Under the pieces are notes generated by a model, which saw only the letters and a program-made list of their open reading frames with translations, made no database searches and was not told the origin of the DNA. From positions 43,630-107,629 of the forward strand of contig DWXK01000062.1 of NCBI GenBank assembly GCA_019119205.1: a stretch of 64,000 nucleotides of DNA, read 5' to 3'. This stretch comes from Candidatus Mediterraneibacter intestinavium (GTDB lineage Bacteria; Bacillota; Clostridia; Lachnospirales; Lachnospiraceae). Below are positions 30,143-39,634 of this stretch, piece after piece (position 1 is the first letter of the stretch; each line of letters begins with the position of its first letter). Made by a program: the position numbers and the translations under genes.

Positions 30143-30907
30143 ATGGAATTTTTACAAAAAATCAGGCAGGTTTATTTCCCGCAGCGTTCAGATATACTGT
30201 TTTTCCTGTGCGGAGTCATCATGTCCGTCAGCGAGATATGGAAACAGTTCACGCTGACATTCGTACTCGGCGGAGGCAGTTACAACTGGTGGTATTTCCC
30301 CTTCCAGCTCTGCAGCATCCCCATGTATCTCCTTCTACTTTACCCGTGGCTCCGCGGGGAACGCCCCCGGCGGATCCTGCTCGCATTCCTTATGTCCTAC
30401 ACGCTCCTGGGAGGCATCGCCGTCTTCGCAGACACCAGCGGTCTCCACTATCCGCTGACCGCGCTGACCGTCCACTCCTACCTGTGGCATATCCTGCTGA
30501 TCCTGGTCGGTATCCTGTCCGCTCTCGTATACTTCCGCAGCGCGCATGAGAAAGTCCTGTCCGCTCCCGCACACTCCCGCAGTGCGCACAAAAAAGCCTC
30601 GTCCACTCCCGCACATTTCCGCCGCGTGCACGGGAAAGCCCTGCGCGCCTTCGCAGGCAGCACAGGGCTGTATCTGTTCTGCTGTGTGCTGGCAGAACTG
30701 TTCAATCTTGCCTTTGACCGTTTCGGAACGATCAACATGTTCTATATCAATCCCGGCTGTCAGATGCAGCAGATCGTCTTTTCCGACCTGTCAGTCCGCA
30801 TCGGGAACACTCCCTCCATCTTTCTCTACATCGCTTCCACTATCTTCGGCGCGTTCCTCCTGTTTCTCATCTGGGAGTTCATTTTCAGGCTCTTTGGCCG
30901 CTCCTGA
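30143..30907 (+). CDS. TIGR02206/YwaF-type integral membrane protein
   Basis: 254 residues with six or so membrane helices. QFTLTFVLGGGSYNWWYFPF followed by QLCSIPMYLLLLYPWL and NPGCQMQQIVF fit the uncharacterised YwaF family. The ATG at 30143 follows GAGAGG. A loop between helices carries three 14-residue repeats (RSAHEKVLSAPAH type). The last 117 nt overlap, tail to tail, the gene on the opposite strand. Function unknown. Confidence 0.8.
   Translation: MEFLQKIRQVYFPQRSDILFFLCGVIMSVSEIWKQFTLTFVLGGGSYNWWYFPFQLCSIPMYLLLLYPWLRGERPRRILLAFLMSYTLLGGIAVFADTSGLHYPLTALTVHSYLWHILLILVGILSALVYFRSAHEKVLSAPAHSRSAHKKASSTPAHFRRVHGKALRAFAGSTGLYLFCCVLAELFNLAFDRFGTINMFYINPGCQMQQIVFSDLSVRIGNTPSIFLYIASTIFGAFLLFLIWEFIFRLFGRS
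30533..30658 (+). repeat. three 42-bp tandem repeats inside a membrane-protein gene
   Basis: Imperfect units at 30533-30574, 30575-30616 and 30617-30658, each beginning TTCCGC or TCCCGC and encoding about 14 residues with the pattern RS/RxHxKxLS/RAPA. Units 1 and 2 are closest. The unit length keeps the reading frame. Confidence 0.85.
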
Positions 30908-31759
30908 CGAAGTCCTCTCTGCCACGATCCGGAGGAAATCCCTGTCTTCCCTCTTCCTCGTCGGGACCAGACGCCTCACGATGATCCCCTTCCCCCTGTT
31001 CTTAACATAGAAGAAACCGATTATGGAGAAGATGAAAGCTCCGATAAAGTTGACGATGAGGTCCTGCATCGTATCGATCAGCCCGATGTCCAGATATCCT
31101 CCCAGCCCCAGTTCCGTTCCGTTCACCGCAGTCTCCGTGATGCCGCCGATCACATAGGGCACGTTCCGTCCCTCCGGGTCCAGCGTGACGGACCGGATCA
31201 TATGCACGACTGTGTCTTTCTGCATATCATATCCGGCGATCTGGTCCATGCCAAACTCAAAGAACTCCCACAGCACTCCGATCGTCATGGAAAAACAGAA
31301 CGCGACGATCGCCAGGAAAAGCGGTGACAGGTTGAACTTCACATTCTCGCTTCGGTTCAGGAGATCCACCATGGAAAACCCGATCGCCGCCATCAGAAAT
31401 CCGTTCAGAGTATGGAGCACTGTATCCCAGAACGGGAACATCAGATAAAACTCACTGATCTCCCCCAATATCTCCGCCGAGAAGATAAACATCAGGATGA
31501 TGATCTCCAGAAGCGTCGGAAGTTCCACTTTAAAAGTGATCTGGATAAAGCTGGGCGCCACGAGCAGGACAAGGGTCAGCACGCACAGGAATACATTTTC
31601 GTAATTCCTGTTCATGAGCTGAAGGATCATCATCGCGATGACGAGCAGCCTCAGCGTAAAGTACACAATAAAGGAACTCCTGTGTTCCCTCAGTTCCATA
31701 TGAAGCGCATCCCCCATATTTTTAAACCAGTTGTTTCTCTTTCCTTTATTTTTTTTCAT
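30791..31759 (-). CDS. integral membrane protein with acidic tail (YjdF-like)
   Basis: 322 residues with seven or so membrane helices; WEFFEFGMDQIAGYDMQKDT and DTMQDLIVNFIGAFIFSIIGF resemble the YjdF/DUF2238 group of uncharacterised membrane proteins. The C-terminal 55 residues are charged and low-complexity (EPENELPDEKQEERAEDSGS) and fall in the part that overlaps the convergent gene, so the tail may be a recent extension by stop loss. Function unknown. Confidence 0.75.
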   Translation of the reverse strand: MKKNKGKRNNWFKNMGDALHMELREHRSSFIVYFTLRLLVIAMMILQLMNRNYENVFLCVLTLVLLVAPSFIQITFKVELPTLLEIIILMFIFSAEILGEISEFYLMFPFWDTVLHTLNGFLMAAIGFSMVDLLNRSENVKFNLSPLFLAIVAFCFSMTIGVLWEFFEFGMDQIAGYDMQKDTVVHMIRSVTLDPEGRNVPYVIGGITETAVNGTELGLGGYLDIGLIDTMQDLIVNFIGAFIFSIIGFFYVKNRGKGIIVRRLVPTRKREDRDFLRIVAERTSSGAAKEPENELPDEKQEERAEDSGSDVEKDGGSVPDAD

Positions 31760-31808
31760 TCTTTTCCTTTCATTTTATATATGTTACACTTTGTTGCGAG
31801 GTGATATC

Positions 31809-32363
31809 ATGCATTTTCCGTTTTCATTCGAGATCATATACAGCCGCCGCAGGACCGTCGCCCTGCAGGTCACGCGGGACGGACACGTCAAAGTCCGCGC
31901 CCCTTACGGCTGCCCCCGCTCTTTTATCGAATCCTTTCTGCGCAGCAAAGAGGACTGGGTCGTAAGACATCTGGAAGAAGCCCGTTCCCGCACTTCCCAG
32001 GAGCATCCCCCGCTGTCCGAAAGCCGACGGAAGCACTATGTAGAGACCGCCCGAGCGATATTTACACAGAAGACCGCATACTATGCCCGCATCATGGGCG
32101 TCACCTACGGCAGGATCTCCATCCGCGAACAGAAGACACGGTGGGGGAGCTGCAGCAGCGCCGGCAACCTGAATTTTAACTGGCGGCTCATCTTTGCGCC
32201 GGAGGAAGTCCTGGACTACGTCGTTGTCCACGAGCTTGCCCACAGGAAAGAAATGAACCACTCCAAAGCATTCTATGCCGTGGTAGGATCTGTCCTTCCG
32301 GATTATAAAGCTTCCCGCAGATGGCTCCGGGATCACGGCGATTCCCTCTGGGATATGACTTAG
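31809..32363 (+). CDS. YgjP/SprT-like zinc metallopeptidase
   Basis: 184 residues. The catalytic site VVVHELAHRKEMNHSKAF (HExxH-type HELAH plus a third His) and the upstream TRWGSCSSAGNLNFNWRL are hallmarks of the YgjP/DUF45 M48-like family. The ATG at 31809 follows GAGGTG. The frame upstream to 31731 lies in the leader. Substrate unknown. It ends 18 nt from the convergent maf gene. Confidence 0.88.
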   Translation: MHFPFSFEIIYSRRRTVALQVTRDGHVKVRAPYGCPRSFIESFLRSKEDWVVRHLEEARSRTSQEHPPLSESRRKHYVETARAIFTQKTAYYARIMGVTYGRISIREQKTRWGSCSSAGNLNFNWRLIFAPEEVLDYVVVHELAHRKEMNHSKAFYAVVGSVLPDYKASRRWLRDHGDSLWDMT

Positions 32364-32381
32364 TATGCCCCGTCTCTGTGG

Positions 32382-33026
32382 TCAAAGCACGCCCATCTCT
32401 TTTAATGTCCTGTACACACGGGACACCGGAAGCCCCACTACATTATAATAATCCCCGTCGATCCGGTCTATATATGCGGCGAACCTGCCCTGGATCCCGT
32501 AGGCTCCTGCCTTGTCCACAGGTTCCCCCGTGGCGATATAATCCCGGATCTCCTGTTCTGTCATGGGATTTACATAGACTTTGGTCTCCACGGCATAGTT
32601 TTCCTTCCTCACATCTCCCGTCAGACCGCCCGGGATCTGTTCCGCCGCTCCGGCAGAAGCCTTCTCTGTATCCCCGCCGTATTCCAGCACCGCCACTCCG
32701 GTATACACTTCATGGCATCTGCCCTGAAGGGACGAGAGCATCCGGGCGGCATCCTCCTGGTCTGCCGGTTTGCCCAGGATCGCCCCATCCAGCACCACGA
32801 TGGTGTCCGCTCCGATCACCACAGCGCCCCTGCGTTCTTCTGCACTCAGTTCTGAAGCAACGTTCTCCGCTTTCATCAGCGCCAGTTCACAGACGATGTC
32901 TTCCGGACACTCACTGTGATAGATCTCTTCTTTATCACTGACTTTTATCTCAAATCCGGCTCCGATCTGCTCCAGCAGTTCCTTCCGCCTGGGTGAAGCC
33001 GAACCCAGAATAACCTTTTTTCCCAT
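32382..33026 (-). CDS. maf: Maf-like nucleoside triphosphate pyrophosphatase
   Basis: 214-residue house-cleaning enzyme that hydrolyses non-canonical or modified NTPs. Family motifs: ILGSASPRRKELLEQIG, GADTIVVLDGAILGKP and GRCHEVYTGVAV. An insertion of about 25 residues after VAVLEYGG (Gly/Ala-rich) makes it slightly longer than typical Maf proteins. It follows the M20 amidohydrolase gene by 16 nt and may be co-transcribed. Confidence 0.92.
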   Translation of the reverse strand: MGKKVILGSASPRRKELLEQIGAGFEIKVSDKEEIYHSECPEDIVCELALMKAENVASELSAEERRGAVVIGADTIVVLDGAILGKPADQEDAARMLSSLQGRCHEVYTGVAVLEYGGDTEKASAGAAEQIPGGLTGDVRKENYAVETKVYVNPMTEQEIRDYIATGEPVDKAGAYGIQGRFAAYIDRIDGDYYNVVGLPVSRVYRTLKEMGVL

Positions 33027-33042
33027 TTTCCTTTCCTTTCTT

Positions 33043-34314
33043 TCAGCGGGCTTTCATCTCTTCCCACGCCCGTTTCAGTATCTCCGGCTCAGTCACCAGC
33101 CGGTACGCTCCCGCAGCCATGCACTCCGCCGCGTAGATCATGCCCTTCTCCCCGATGCTCATCCCTGCCTGGGCTGTCGCCGCCCAGTGGTGGAGAGGCG
33201 TCTCCCGGCACATTGCCGCAGCACTCAGCATGACCGTAGGAACGGTATGGCTGACATCGGACACGTCCGTCCCGATGGAAAGCGGGACCGGCTCATCCTC
33301 CAGAGGCTCCAGCCCGGTAAAATACACCCCGTTGTTCTCAAATCCTGCCGCTTCGGAGATCTTCTCCGCAAACTTTAATTCTTTCTCCGTGTAAGACGGG
33401 ACAGGGATCTTTGTCATCTCCTCATAGAACGTTTCAGCAAGAGCCCGGTTCACTTTCATTTCCTTATTACATGTGACCCGCTCGATCTCCACTCTCGTTC
33501 CGGTCATGACCGCCGCGCCTCTCGCGCAGTCATCCACGCGCCCGGACGCGTCCTCTGTCCTCTCCCATTTGGAGGAACGGATAAAATAATTGGTAGACGC
33601 ATACGCGGGAACGATGTTCGCCGGTCCGTCCGTGTTCGTATAAGTATAATGCATCCTGACGTCGTCGGCAACATGTTCTCTCAGATAATTCACTCCCACA
33701 TTCATCAGTTCCGCCGCATCCAGTGCGCTGCGCCCCTTCTCCGGATGCTTCGACGCATGGGCCGCCGTCCCGTAGAATTTATAATTTTTGATATCCTGCG
33801 CCTGCCAGATATCATAACTCACCCGGTTCCGGTCAAAGGGATGCCAGGTGACTGCTGCCGAGAGGTCATCGAAGACGCCCGCTTCATTCATACGGATCTT
33901 GCCGACCACCGTCTCCTCCGCAGGGCAGCCGTATACCCGCACCGTCCCGGAAAGCCCTTCCGACTCCATCCGGTCTTTCAGCGCGCACGCCGCGCCGGCA
34001 CATGCCGTCCCAAGGAGATTGTGCCCGCATCCGTGCCCCGGTCCGCCGGTAGGTTTATATTCACTGCACACTTCCTGTCCGAGTCCGGGCAGGGCGTCAT
34101 ACTCCGCGAGAAACCCGATGACCGGCTCCCCCTCTCCCCACTGCGCCAGGAACGCCGTCTCGAATCCCGCGACCTCCCAGCTGATCTCAAACCCTTCCCT
34201 GTCCAGAAAATGCGCCAGGGCACGGGACGATTTCTTTTCCTTACCGGAGATCTCCGGATAGGAAAAAATATATTCTGCTGTCTCTTTCATCTTTTCTATG
34301 ATCTGTTCTCTCAT
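33043..34314 (-). CDS. M20-family amidohydrolase (AbgB-like)
   Basis: 423-residue metallo-amidohydrolase similar to p-aminobenzoyl-glutamate hydrolase subunit B and related aminoacylases. Metal-site segments: GPGHGCGHNLLGTACAGAA, CPAEETVVGKIRMNEAG, AAVTWHPF and SDVSHTVPTVMLS. The frame opens with a TTG at 34347, but the ATG at 34314, 10 nt after AGGAGAG, is the better start. An abgA-like partner is not in the window. Substrate unproven. Confidence 0.9.
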   Translation of the reverse strand: MREQIIEKMKETAEYIFSYPEISGKEKKSSRALAHFLDREGFEISWEVAGFETAFLAQWGEGEPVIGFLAEYDALPGLGQEVCSEYKPTGGPGHGCGHNLLGTACAGAACALKDRMESEGLSGTVRVYGCPAEETVVGKIRMNEAGVFDDLSAAVTWHPFDRNRVSYDIWQAQDIKNYKFYGTAAHASKHPEKGRSALDAAELMNVGVNYLREHVADDVRMHYTYTNTDGPANIVPAYASTNYFIRSSKWERTEDASGRVDDCARGAAVMTGTRVEIERVTCNKEMKVNRALAETFYEEMTKIPVPSYTEKELKFAEKISEAAGFENNGVYFTGLEPLEDEPVPLSIGTDVSDVSHTVPTVMLSAAAMCRETPLHHWAATAQAGMSIGEKGMIYAAECMAAGAYRLVTEPEILKRAWEEMKAR

Positions 34315-34361
34315 CTGTGTTTCACTCTCCTGCTGTGATATATCCAAATCCCATTCACTGT

Positions 34362-34379
34362 ATCACTATATTTAGTGAT
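34362..34379. promoter_or_regulatory. inverted repeat upstream of the M20 gene
   Basis: ATCACTA-TATT-TAGTGAT, a perfect 7-bp inverted repeat with a 4-nt spacer, 48 nt upstream of the M20 gene start. Its size and place suit a repressor operator, but no regulator gene is adjacent. Confidence 0.4.
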
Positions 34380-34457
34380 TCCATTATCCAGTATACAACA
34401 CTATCTGCCCTCTGTCATTCCGATTCAGGATATTTCCGCCCGAAGCCGATTTTTACA

Positions 34458-34500
34458 TGTGGTTTTTTGTGGTTTTTGTTTTATTCTGCTGTGGTTTTTT
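34458..34500 (+). promoter_or_regulatory. phased TGTGGTTTTT direct repeats upstream of the dehydratase promoter
   Basis: Three direct copies of TGTGGTTTTT begin at 34458, 34468 and 34490, spaced 10 and 22 nt, close to one and two helical turns. They end 22 nt upstream of the -35 box, a usual place for an AraC-type activator (PocR controls pdu operons elsewhere). No activator gene is seen here. Confidence 0.45.
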
Positions 34501-34522
34501 GTCATATTCTTTTATTATCATA

Positions 34523-34551
34523 TTGCCATTCTCCTGTGTTTATAGTATACT
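34523..34551 (+). promoter_or_regulatory. promoter of the dehydratase operon
   Basis: TTGCCA (34523-34528), 17-nt spacer, TATACT (34546-34551). The leader is about 114 nt. No cobalamin riboswitch fold was recognised in it. Confidence 0.7.
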
Positions 34552-34671
34552 TATGGTTAAGGATGCCCGATTGCGCACATTGTAACATTTTGGTCCTGTT
34601 TTATGGGCGAAATGCTGTACATTCGGGCAAATGGAAAATCTGTAGAATGTTTCCATAAGGAGAAAACCACT

Positions 34672-36336
34672 ATGAAAAGATCAAAACGTATCGAAGCACT
34701 GGACAAGCGTCCGGTCAATCTGGACGGTTACATCAACGAATGGCCTGAGATGGGATTCGTGGCGATGAGCAGCCCTTACGATCCGAAGCCGTCTGTCAGG
34801 GTAGAAGGCGGAAAGATCGTCGAACTCGACGGAAAGCAGCGGGAAGACTTTGACTTCCTGGATCAGTTCATCGCTGACTACGCCATTAATATCGAGCGTG
34901 CCGAAGCTTCCATGGCAGTATCCTCTCTTGATATCGCAAGGATGATCGTTGATATCCATGTGTCCAGAAAGGAGATCCTGGAACTGATCTCCGGTATCAC
35001 GCCGGCAAAGATGGCCGAAGTCATGAACCAGTTAAATGTCGTGGAACTTATGATGGGGATGCAGAAGATCCGCGCCAGAAGGACCCCCGGCAACCAGGCA
35101 CATATCACCAACTTAAAGGATGATCCGGTCCAGATCGCAGCGGACGCTGCGGAAGGAGCCCTGCGTGGATTTGCAGAAGAAGAGACCACTATGGGAGTCG
35201 CACGTTATGCTCCGCTGAGCGCCATGGCGCTCCTCATCGGCTCACAGGTCGGACGCCCCGGCGTGCTCACCCAGTGTTCCGCTGAGGAGGCGACAGAACT
35301 CGAGCTTGGTATCCGCGGACTTACAACTTACGCAGAGACACTCTCTGTATACGGCACCGAAAAAGTATTTATCGACGGGGATGACACCCCCTATTCCAAA
35401 GCATTCCTGAATTCCGCATACGCTTCCCGCGGACTGAAGGTACGCTTCACCTCCGGCTCCGGCTCCGAGGTGCTGATGGGAAGCAGCGAGAAGAAGTCCA
35501 TGCTCTATCTGGAATGCCGCTGCCTTTTCGTGACAAAAGGAGCGGGAAGCCAGGGTATCCAGAATGGTTCCGTGAGCTGTATCGGAGTGACCGGCTCTGT
35601 TCCGGCCGGTATCCGTGAAGTCCTCGCCGAGAACCTGGTGGCTGCCCTTCTGGGACTGGAATGTGCTTCCTCCAACGACCAGAGTTTCTCGAACTCCGAT
35701 ATGAGGCGCACAGCGAGGACCATGCTGGAATTCCTCCCGGGAACTGATTTCATCTTCTCCGGATACGCGGCAGAACCGAACTATGACAACATGTTCGCCG
35801 GCTCCAATTTCGACGCGGAGGACTTTGACGATTACAATGTCCTTCAGAGAGACATGCAGGTGGACGGCGGACTGAGGCCTGTCACAGAGGAAGAAGTGAT
35901 CCGCGTCAGGAACAAGGCTGCACGGGCAGTACAGGCAGTATTCCGCAGCCTGGGACTCTCCCCGGTAACGGACGAACAGGTGGAAGCGGTCACCTACGCT
36001 CACGGGAGCAAGGACACCCCGCCCCGGGATGTGACGGCAGACCTTGCCGCTGCCGAGGACGTTTTAAAACGCGGCATCACCGGGATCGATGTGGTCAGGG
36101 CTCTTTCCGAGACCGGGTTCGAGGATGTGGCTTCCAGCGTCCTGAACATGCTCAAGCAGCGTGTCGCCGGAGATTACATGCAGACAGCTGCCATCCTCGA
36201 CAGAGATTTCCACGTCATGTCAGGCGTGAACACACCGAACGATTACATGGGTCCGGGAACGGGCTACCGGGTAGACGGCGAGCGCTGGGAAGAGATCAAG
36301 AACATCCCGCACCGCATCAACCCGTATGACATATAG
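34672..36336 (+). CDS. pduC: B12-dependent diol/glycerol dehydratase large subunit
   Basis: Catalytic subunit of 554 residues, the same length as Klebsiella PddA. It binds adenosylcobalamin and substrate in a TIM barrel and converts 1,2-propanediol to propanal or glycerol to 3-hydroxypropanal. Visible landmarks: [92 protein letters not shown]. An ATG at 34672 with AAGGAG is the start; the frame is open from 34603. Preference between propanediol and glycerol cannot be settled by eye. Confidence 0.97.
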   Translation: MKRSKRIEALDKRPVNLDGYINEWPEMGFVAMSSPYDPKPSVRVEGGKIVELDGKQREDFDFLDQFIADYAINIERAEASMAVSSLDIARMIVDIHVSRKEILELISGITPAKMAEVMNQLNVVELMMGMQKIRARRTPGNQAHITNLKDDPVQIAADAAEGALRGFAEEETTMGVARYAPLSAMALLIGSQVGRPGVLTQCSAEEATELELGIRGLTTYAETLSVYGTEKVFIDGDDTPYSKAFLNSAYASRGLKVRFTSGSGSEVLMGSSEKKSMLYLECRCLFVTKGAGSQGIQNGSVSCIGVTGSVPAGIREVLAENLVAALLGLECASSNDQSFSNSDMRRTARTMLEFLPGTDFIFSGYAAEPNYDNMFAGSNFDAEDFDDYNVLQRDMQVDGGLRPVTEEEVIRVRNKAARAVQAVFRSLGLSPVTDEQVEAVTYAHGSKDTPPRDVTADLAAAEDVLKRGITGIDVVRALSETGFEDVASSVLNMLKQRVAGDYMQTAAILDRDFHVMSGVNTPNDYMGPGTGYRVDGERWEEIKNIPHRINPYDI

Positions 36337-36353
36337 AAAAGGGGGAACCAGAC

Positions 36354-37031
36354 ATGCAGATCAGTGAAGAATTAATCCGGCAGATCACCAGCGCGGTCCT
36401 GGACCAGATGTCTCAGACAGGCACTTCCGAAACCGCACATCCTGCCTCCTCCATCCCCTCTCTCGCCGGGAGGGAACGCATCAATGAGGAGCACACTTCC
36501 TATGCCGATCTTCCCCGCGCGAAACAGGGGACTGACCCGAAGGAAGTAGTGATCGGCGTCGGCGCGGCTTTTCAGAAAGAGATCCAGAAAACCATCTGCG
36601 GGATCCCGCTGGACGATGTCCTGCGCAATGTAAAGGCAGGCATTGAAGAGGAAGGGATGATCCCCCGGGTGGTAAAGATCCTGGATACCTCCGATGTATG
36701 TTTTATGGCACTGGAGGCTGCAAAGCTTTCCGGTTCAGGCATCGGCATCGGCATCCAGTCCAAAGGGACGACCGTGATCCATCAGAGAGACCTCTACCCT
36801 CTGTCAAATCTCGAGCTCTTCCCGCAGGCACCGCTCATGACTCTTGAGACATACCGTCAGATCGGACAGAACGCGGCAAAATATGTGAAGGGGGAACAGG
36901 TTGTTCCGATCCCCTGTGAGAACGACCCCATGTCCCGTCCGAAATACCAGGTAAAAGCAGCGATCATGCACATCGCAGAGACCGAGCAGCTCGACCCGGA
37001 GGTCGGCGCTGTGGAATGGGAGGGAAGATAA
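36354..37031 (+). CDS. pduD: diol/glycerol dehydratase medium subunit with targeting-like N-terminus
   Basis: 225 residues. The core ([52 protein letters not shown]) is the B12-base-binding beta subunit. Residues 1-18 ([18 protein letters not shown]) form an amphipathic helix very like the PduD encapsulation peptide of Salmonella (MEINEKLLRQIIEDVLSE), followed by a Ser/Pro/Ala linker. Glycerol dehydratase beta subunits that work free in the cytosol lack this. It overlaps pduE by one base (TAATG). Confidence 0.96.
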   Translation: MQISEELIRQITSAVLDQMSQTGTSETAHPASSIPSLAGRERINEEHTSYADLPRAKQGTDPKEVVIGVGAAFQKEIQKTICGIPLDDVLRNVKAGIEEEGMIPRVVKILDTSDVCFMALEAAKLSGSGIGIGIQSKGTTVIHQRDLYPLSNLELFPQAPLMTLETYRQIGQNAAKYVKGEQVVPIPCENDPMSRPKYQVKAAIMHIAETEQLDPEVGAVEWEGR

Positions 37032-37423
37032 TGCAGTACCCGTTTACAGAACATGAAAAAGACCGGATCGTTTCAAAGACCGGCAAGAAATTCACCGACA
37101 TCACACTGGACGAGGTGATGAAGGATCACATCGCACCGGATGACATCAAGATATCCAAAGAGATCCTCAAGGCTCAGGGACAGGTCGCGCTTGAGGCCGG
37201 AAATGACCCGATGGAAAAAAATTTTGAGCGTGCCGCAGAACTTGTGGACGTTCCGGACGACGTCATCCTGAAGATGTACGACAAACTCCGTCCAAACCGT
37301 TCTACAAAACTGGAACTTGTCATGATGGCTCAGGAGCTCCTTGAGAAGTACAACGCAAAAAACTGCGCGCGTCTTGTCATGGAAGCTGCTGAAGTGTACG
37401 AAAAGAGAGGGATCTTGCTTTGA
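37031..37423 (+). CDS. pduE: diol/glycerol dehydratase small subunit
   Basis: 130-residue gamma subunit needed for the alpha2beta2gamma2 complex. TLDEVMKDHIAPDDIKIS, NFERAAELVDVPDDVILKMY and LRPNRSTKLELVMMAQELLE are characteristic. Unlike Salmonella PduE it lacks an N-terminal extension. Start at 37031 is coupled to the pduD stop; its own stop overlaps the TTG start of the reactivase gene. Confidence 0.95.
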   Translation: MQYPFTEHEKDRIVSKTGKKFTDITLDEVMKDHIAPDDIKISKEILKAQGQVALEAGNDPMEKNFERAAELVDVPDDVILKMYDKLRPNRSTKLELVMMAQELLEKYNAKNCARLVMEAAEVYEKRGILL

Positions 37424-39246
37424 GTTATATCGCAGGAGTTGACATTGGAAATTCTACAACCGAAGTCTGTGTCGGCGAAGTCAGCCCGGACGGGAACCTG
37501 ACCTTTCTGACCAGTGCATCCTGCCCTACTACAGGCACAAAAGGCACACTGGAGAATGTCCATTCCGTAAAGAACGCGCTGAAACTTGCCATGGCGCGGA
37601 TCGGCAGGGAGACGTCGGATATCGATCTGGTCCGTCTCAACGAGGCGGCTCCTGTCATCGGAGATACCGCTATGGAAACACTGACCGAGACCGTCATCAC
37701 GGACTCTTCCATGATCGGGCACAATCCCTCTACGCCTGCCGGAGCAGGACAGGCTGTTGGCGAGGTCCTTCTGATCGAGCGGATTTCACGGGCAGTCCCG
37801 GGGACAGATTATATCCTCGCCGCATCTGCCGGCCATTCCTACGAGGAAGTCGCCGCAGTGGTGAACCAGTACACTTCCGGTGAGGGAAAGCTCAACATCG
37901 TGGGGATCATCCTTCAGGCGGACGAAGCAGTCCTCGTGGAGAACCGGATCCATACAAAGGTCCCCATCATCGATGAGGTACGGAGGATCGACCGTCTCCC
38001 GGACGGAGTTCCCGCCGCCATCGAGGTAGCGCTCCCCGGACAGACCATCCGTATGCTTTCCAACCCGTACGGGATCGCGACTCTGCTGGGGCTCACAGCC
38101 GAGGAGACCCGCACCGTGACGCCTATCGCCAAAAGCCTGATCGGCAAGCGGAGCGCTGTCGTCCTTAAGACCCCGGGCGGAAATGTCCATGAAAACGTGC
38201 TTCCCGCCGGCGAGATCTATTTCCACGGAGACCGGGAGATCACCATCAGCCTGGACGAAGGCGCGGAAAAGATCATGGACGCGGAATCAGAAGCCGGCAA
38301 CATACGGGATATCAGCGGACAGTCAGACACGAACGTAGGGAACATGCTCCTGCGCATCCGCCAGGGCATGGGCGAACTGGACCGCACAGACCAGGCAGAT
38401 ATCCGCATCACGGATATCCTTGCCGTAGATACTCTTGCGCCTGTACTCATCTCCGGCGCACTGGCAGGGGAGACCTGCCTTGAGAAAGCCGTCGGGATCG
38501 CTGCGATGGTCAAGACCCAGAAGCTTCCCATGCAGGAGATCGCCAGGCAGCTGGAATCTGATCTCGGCACCGAAGTGAAAGTCGCAGGGGTGGAGGCCGT
38601 CATGGCGAGCCTCGGCGCTCTCACCACCCCCGGCACAAAACTCCCCCTTGCCATACTGGATATGGGCGGGGGATCCACAGATGCCGCTGTCGTCTCCGAG
38701 GAGGGGCAGGTGACCCTGACCCATCAGGCAGGCGCAGGTGAACTGGTGTCCATGCTGATCGAGACCGAACTGGGGCTTGGAGACCGGCACATTGCCGAGC
38801 AGATCAAGAAATATCCCCTTGCGAAAGTGGAGAGCCTGTTCCATATGCGCATGGAAAACGGACAGATGTCCTTTGTGGACGAATCCATTGACCCGCGTTT
38901 CTTCGGACGGGTAGTCCTCCTGACCGAGAGCGGTCTGATCCGCATTGAACAGGAGATCCCCATGGAGAAGATCGTCCAGGTCCGCAGGGAGGCAAAACGT
39001 AAGGTCTTTGTGACCAACGCGTTCCGGGCATTGGAAAAAGTTGCTCCGGACCATAATTTAAGAAACATTTCCACCGTTGTCCTCGTCGGGGGATCAGCGG
39101 AGGATTTCGAGATACCTGAGATGCTGATGGAAGCGCTTACGGATTACCGGATCGTCTGCGGACGGGGGAATATCCGCGGAAGCGAGGGACCGCGAAATGC
39201 GGTCGCCACCGGACTGGTGCTCTCCTATCTCGGCGAGCGCGGATAA
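37420..39246 (+). CDS. pduG: diol dehydratase reactivase large subunit (DdrA/PduG)
   Basis: 608-residue ATP-dependent chaperone that releases damaged cobalamin from the dehydratase. It has an actin/Hsp70-like ATPase fold: SYIAGVDIGNSTTEVCVGE at the N-terminus, LAILDMGGGSTDAAV near residue 410, VVLVGGSAEDFEIPEM, and RGNIRGSEGPRNAVATGLVL at the end. Start is a TTG in a TTGA overlap with the pduE stop, preceded by GAGAGG; alignment with Klebsiella DdrA (MRYIAGIDIGNS) supports it. Confidence 0.96.
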   Translation: MSYIAGVDIGNSTTEVCVGEVSPDGNLTFLTSASCPTTGTKGTLENVHSVKNALKLAMARIGRETSDIDLVRLNEAAPVIGDTAMETLTETVITDSSMIGHNPSTPAGAGQAVGEVLLIERISRAVPGTDYILAASAGHSYEEVAAVVNQYTSGEGKLNIVGIILQADEAVLVENRIHTKVPIIDEVRRIDRLPDGVPAAIEVALPGQTIRMLSNPYGIATLLGLTAEETRTVTPIAKSLIGKRSAVVLKTPGGNVHENVLPAGEIYFHGDREITISLDEGAEKIMDAESEAGNIRDISGQSDTNVGNMLLRIRQGMGELDRTDQADIRITDILAVDTLAPVLISGALAGETCLEKAVGIAAMVKTQKLPMQEIARQLESDLGTEVKVAGVEAVMASLGALTTPGTKLPLAILDMGGGSTDAAVVSEEGQVTLTHQAGAGELVSMLIETELGLGDRHIAEQIKKYPLAKVESLFHMRMENGQMSFVDESIDPRFFGRVVLLTESGLIRIEQEIPMEKIVQVRREAKRKVFVTNAFRALEKVAPDHNLRNISTVVLVGGSAEDFEIPEMLMEALTDYRIVCGRGNIRGSEGPRNAVATGLVLSYLGERG

Positions 39247-39283
39247 CTCTGCAGATGATCTTGAAAGGAGGCGGGTGCCTGCC

Positions 39284-39634
39284 ATGGCAATGGTAGTTAA
39301 AAGACCTTCCATATTTATCTATACCCACGAAGCAGATCCGGCCATCCTGAAAGAAGTATGCGCCGGGATCGAAGAAGAAGGGATCTTCTATGATACAACA
39401 GAGATGCCAGACGAATGCATGGAAAAGCTGGCATACAAAGCCGCAAGGGACTCCATGCTGGGGTCCGGTATCGGTATTTTCGGCACGGCGGTCTGCCTGA
39501 AGATGAGAGGCCTGGAAAAGGGGCGGAATATCGAGAGTTATCTCGAACCAAACCGAAAGCAGTGCCGCAATGTGGGTGCGAACAGCGCCCGCGCCATCAA
39601 GAAGCTGCCGTTTAAGGAGGAATACGGAATATGA
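39284..39634 (+). CDS. pduH: diol dehydratase reactivase small subunit (DdrB/PduH)
   Basis: 116-residue partner of PduG, structurally like the dehydratase beta subunit. PSIFIYTHEADPAILKEVCA, ARDSMLGSGIGIFGTAVCL and QCRNVGANSARAIKKLPF match the family. The ATG at 39284 lies 12 nt after AAAGGAGG; an ATG 6 nt later is possible. Its stop overlaps the next gene as ATGA. Confidence 0.92.
   Translation: MAMVVKRPSIFIYTHEADPAILKEVCAGIEEEGIFYDTTEMPDECMEKLAYKAARDSMLGSGIGIFGTAVCLKMRGLEKGRNIESYLEPNRKQCRNVGANSARAIKKLPFKEEYGI

Noticed and set aside
34558..34671. Possible cobalamin riboswitch in the dehydratase leader
   Set aside because: The leader is about 114 nt and shows no B12-box-like conserved core; too short for the class.
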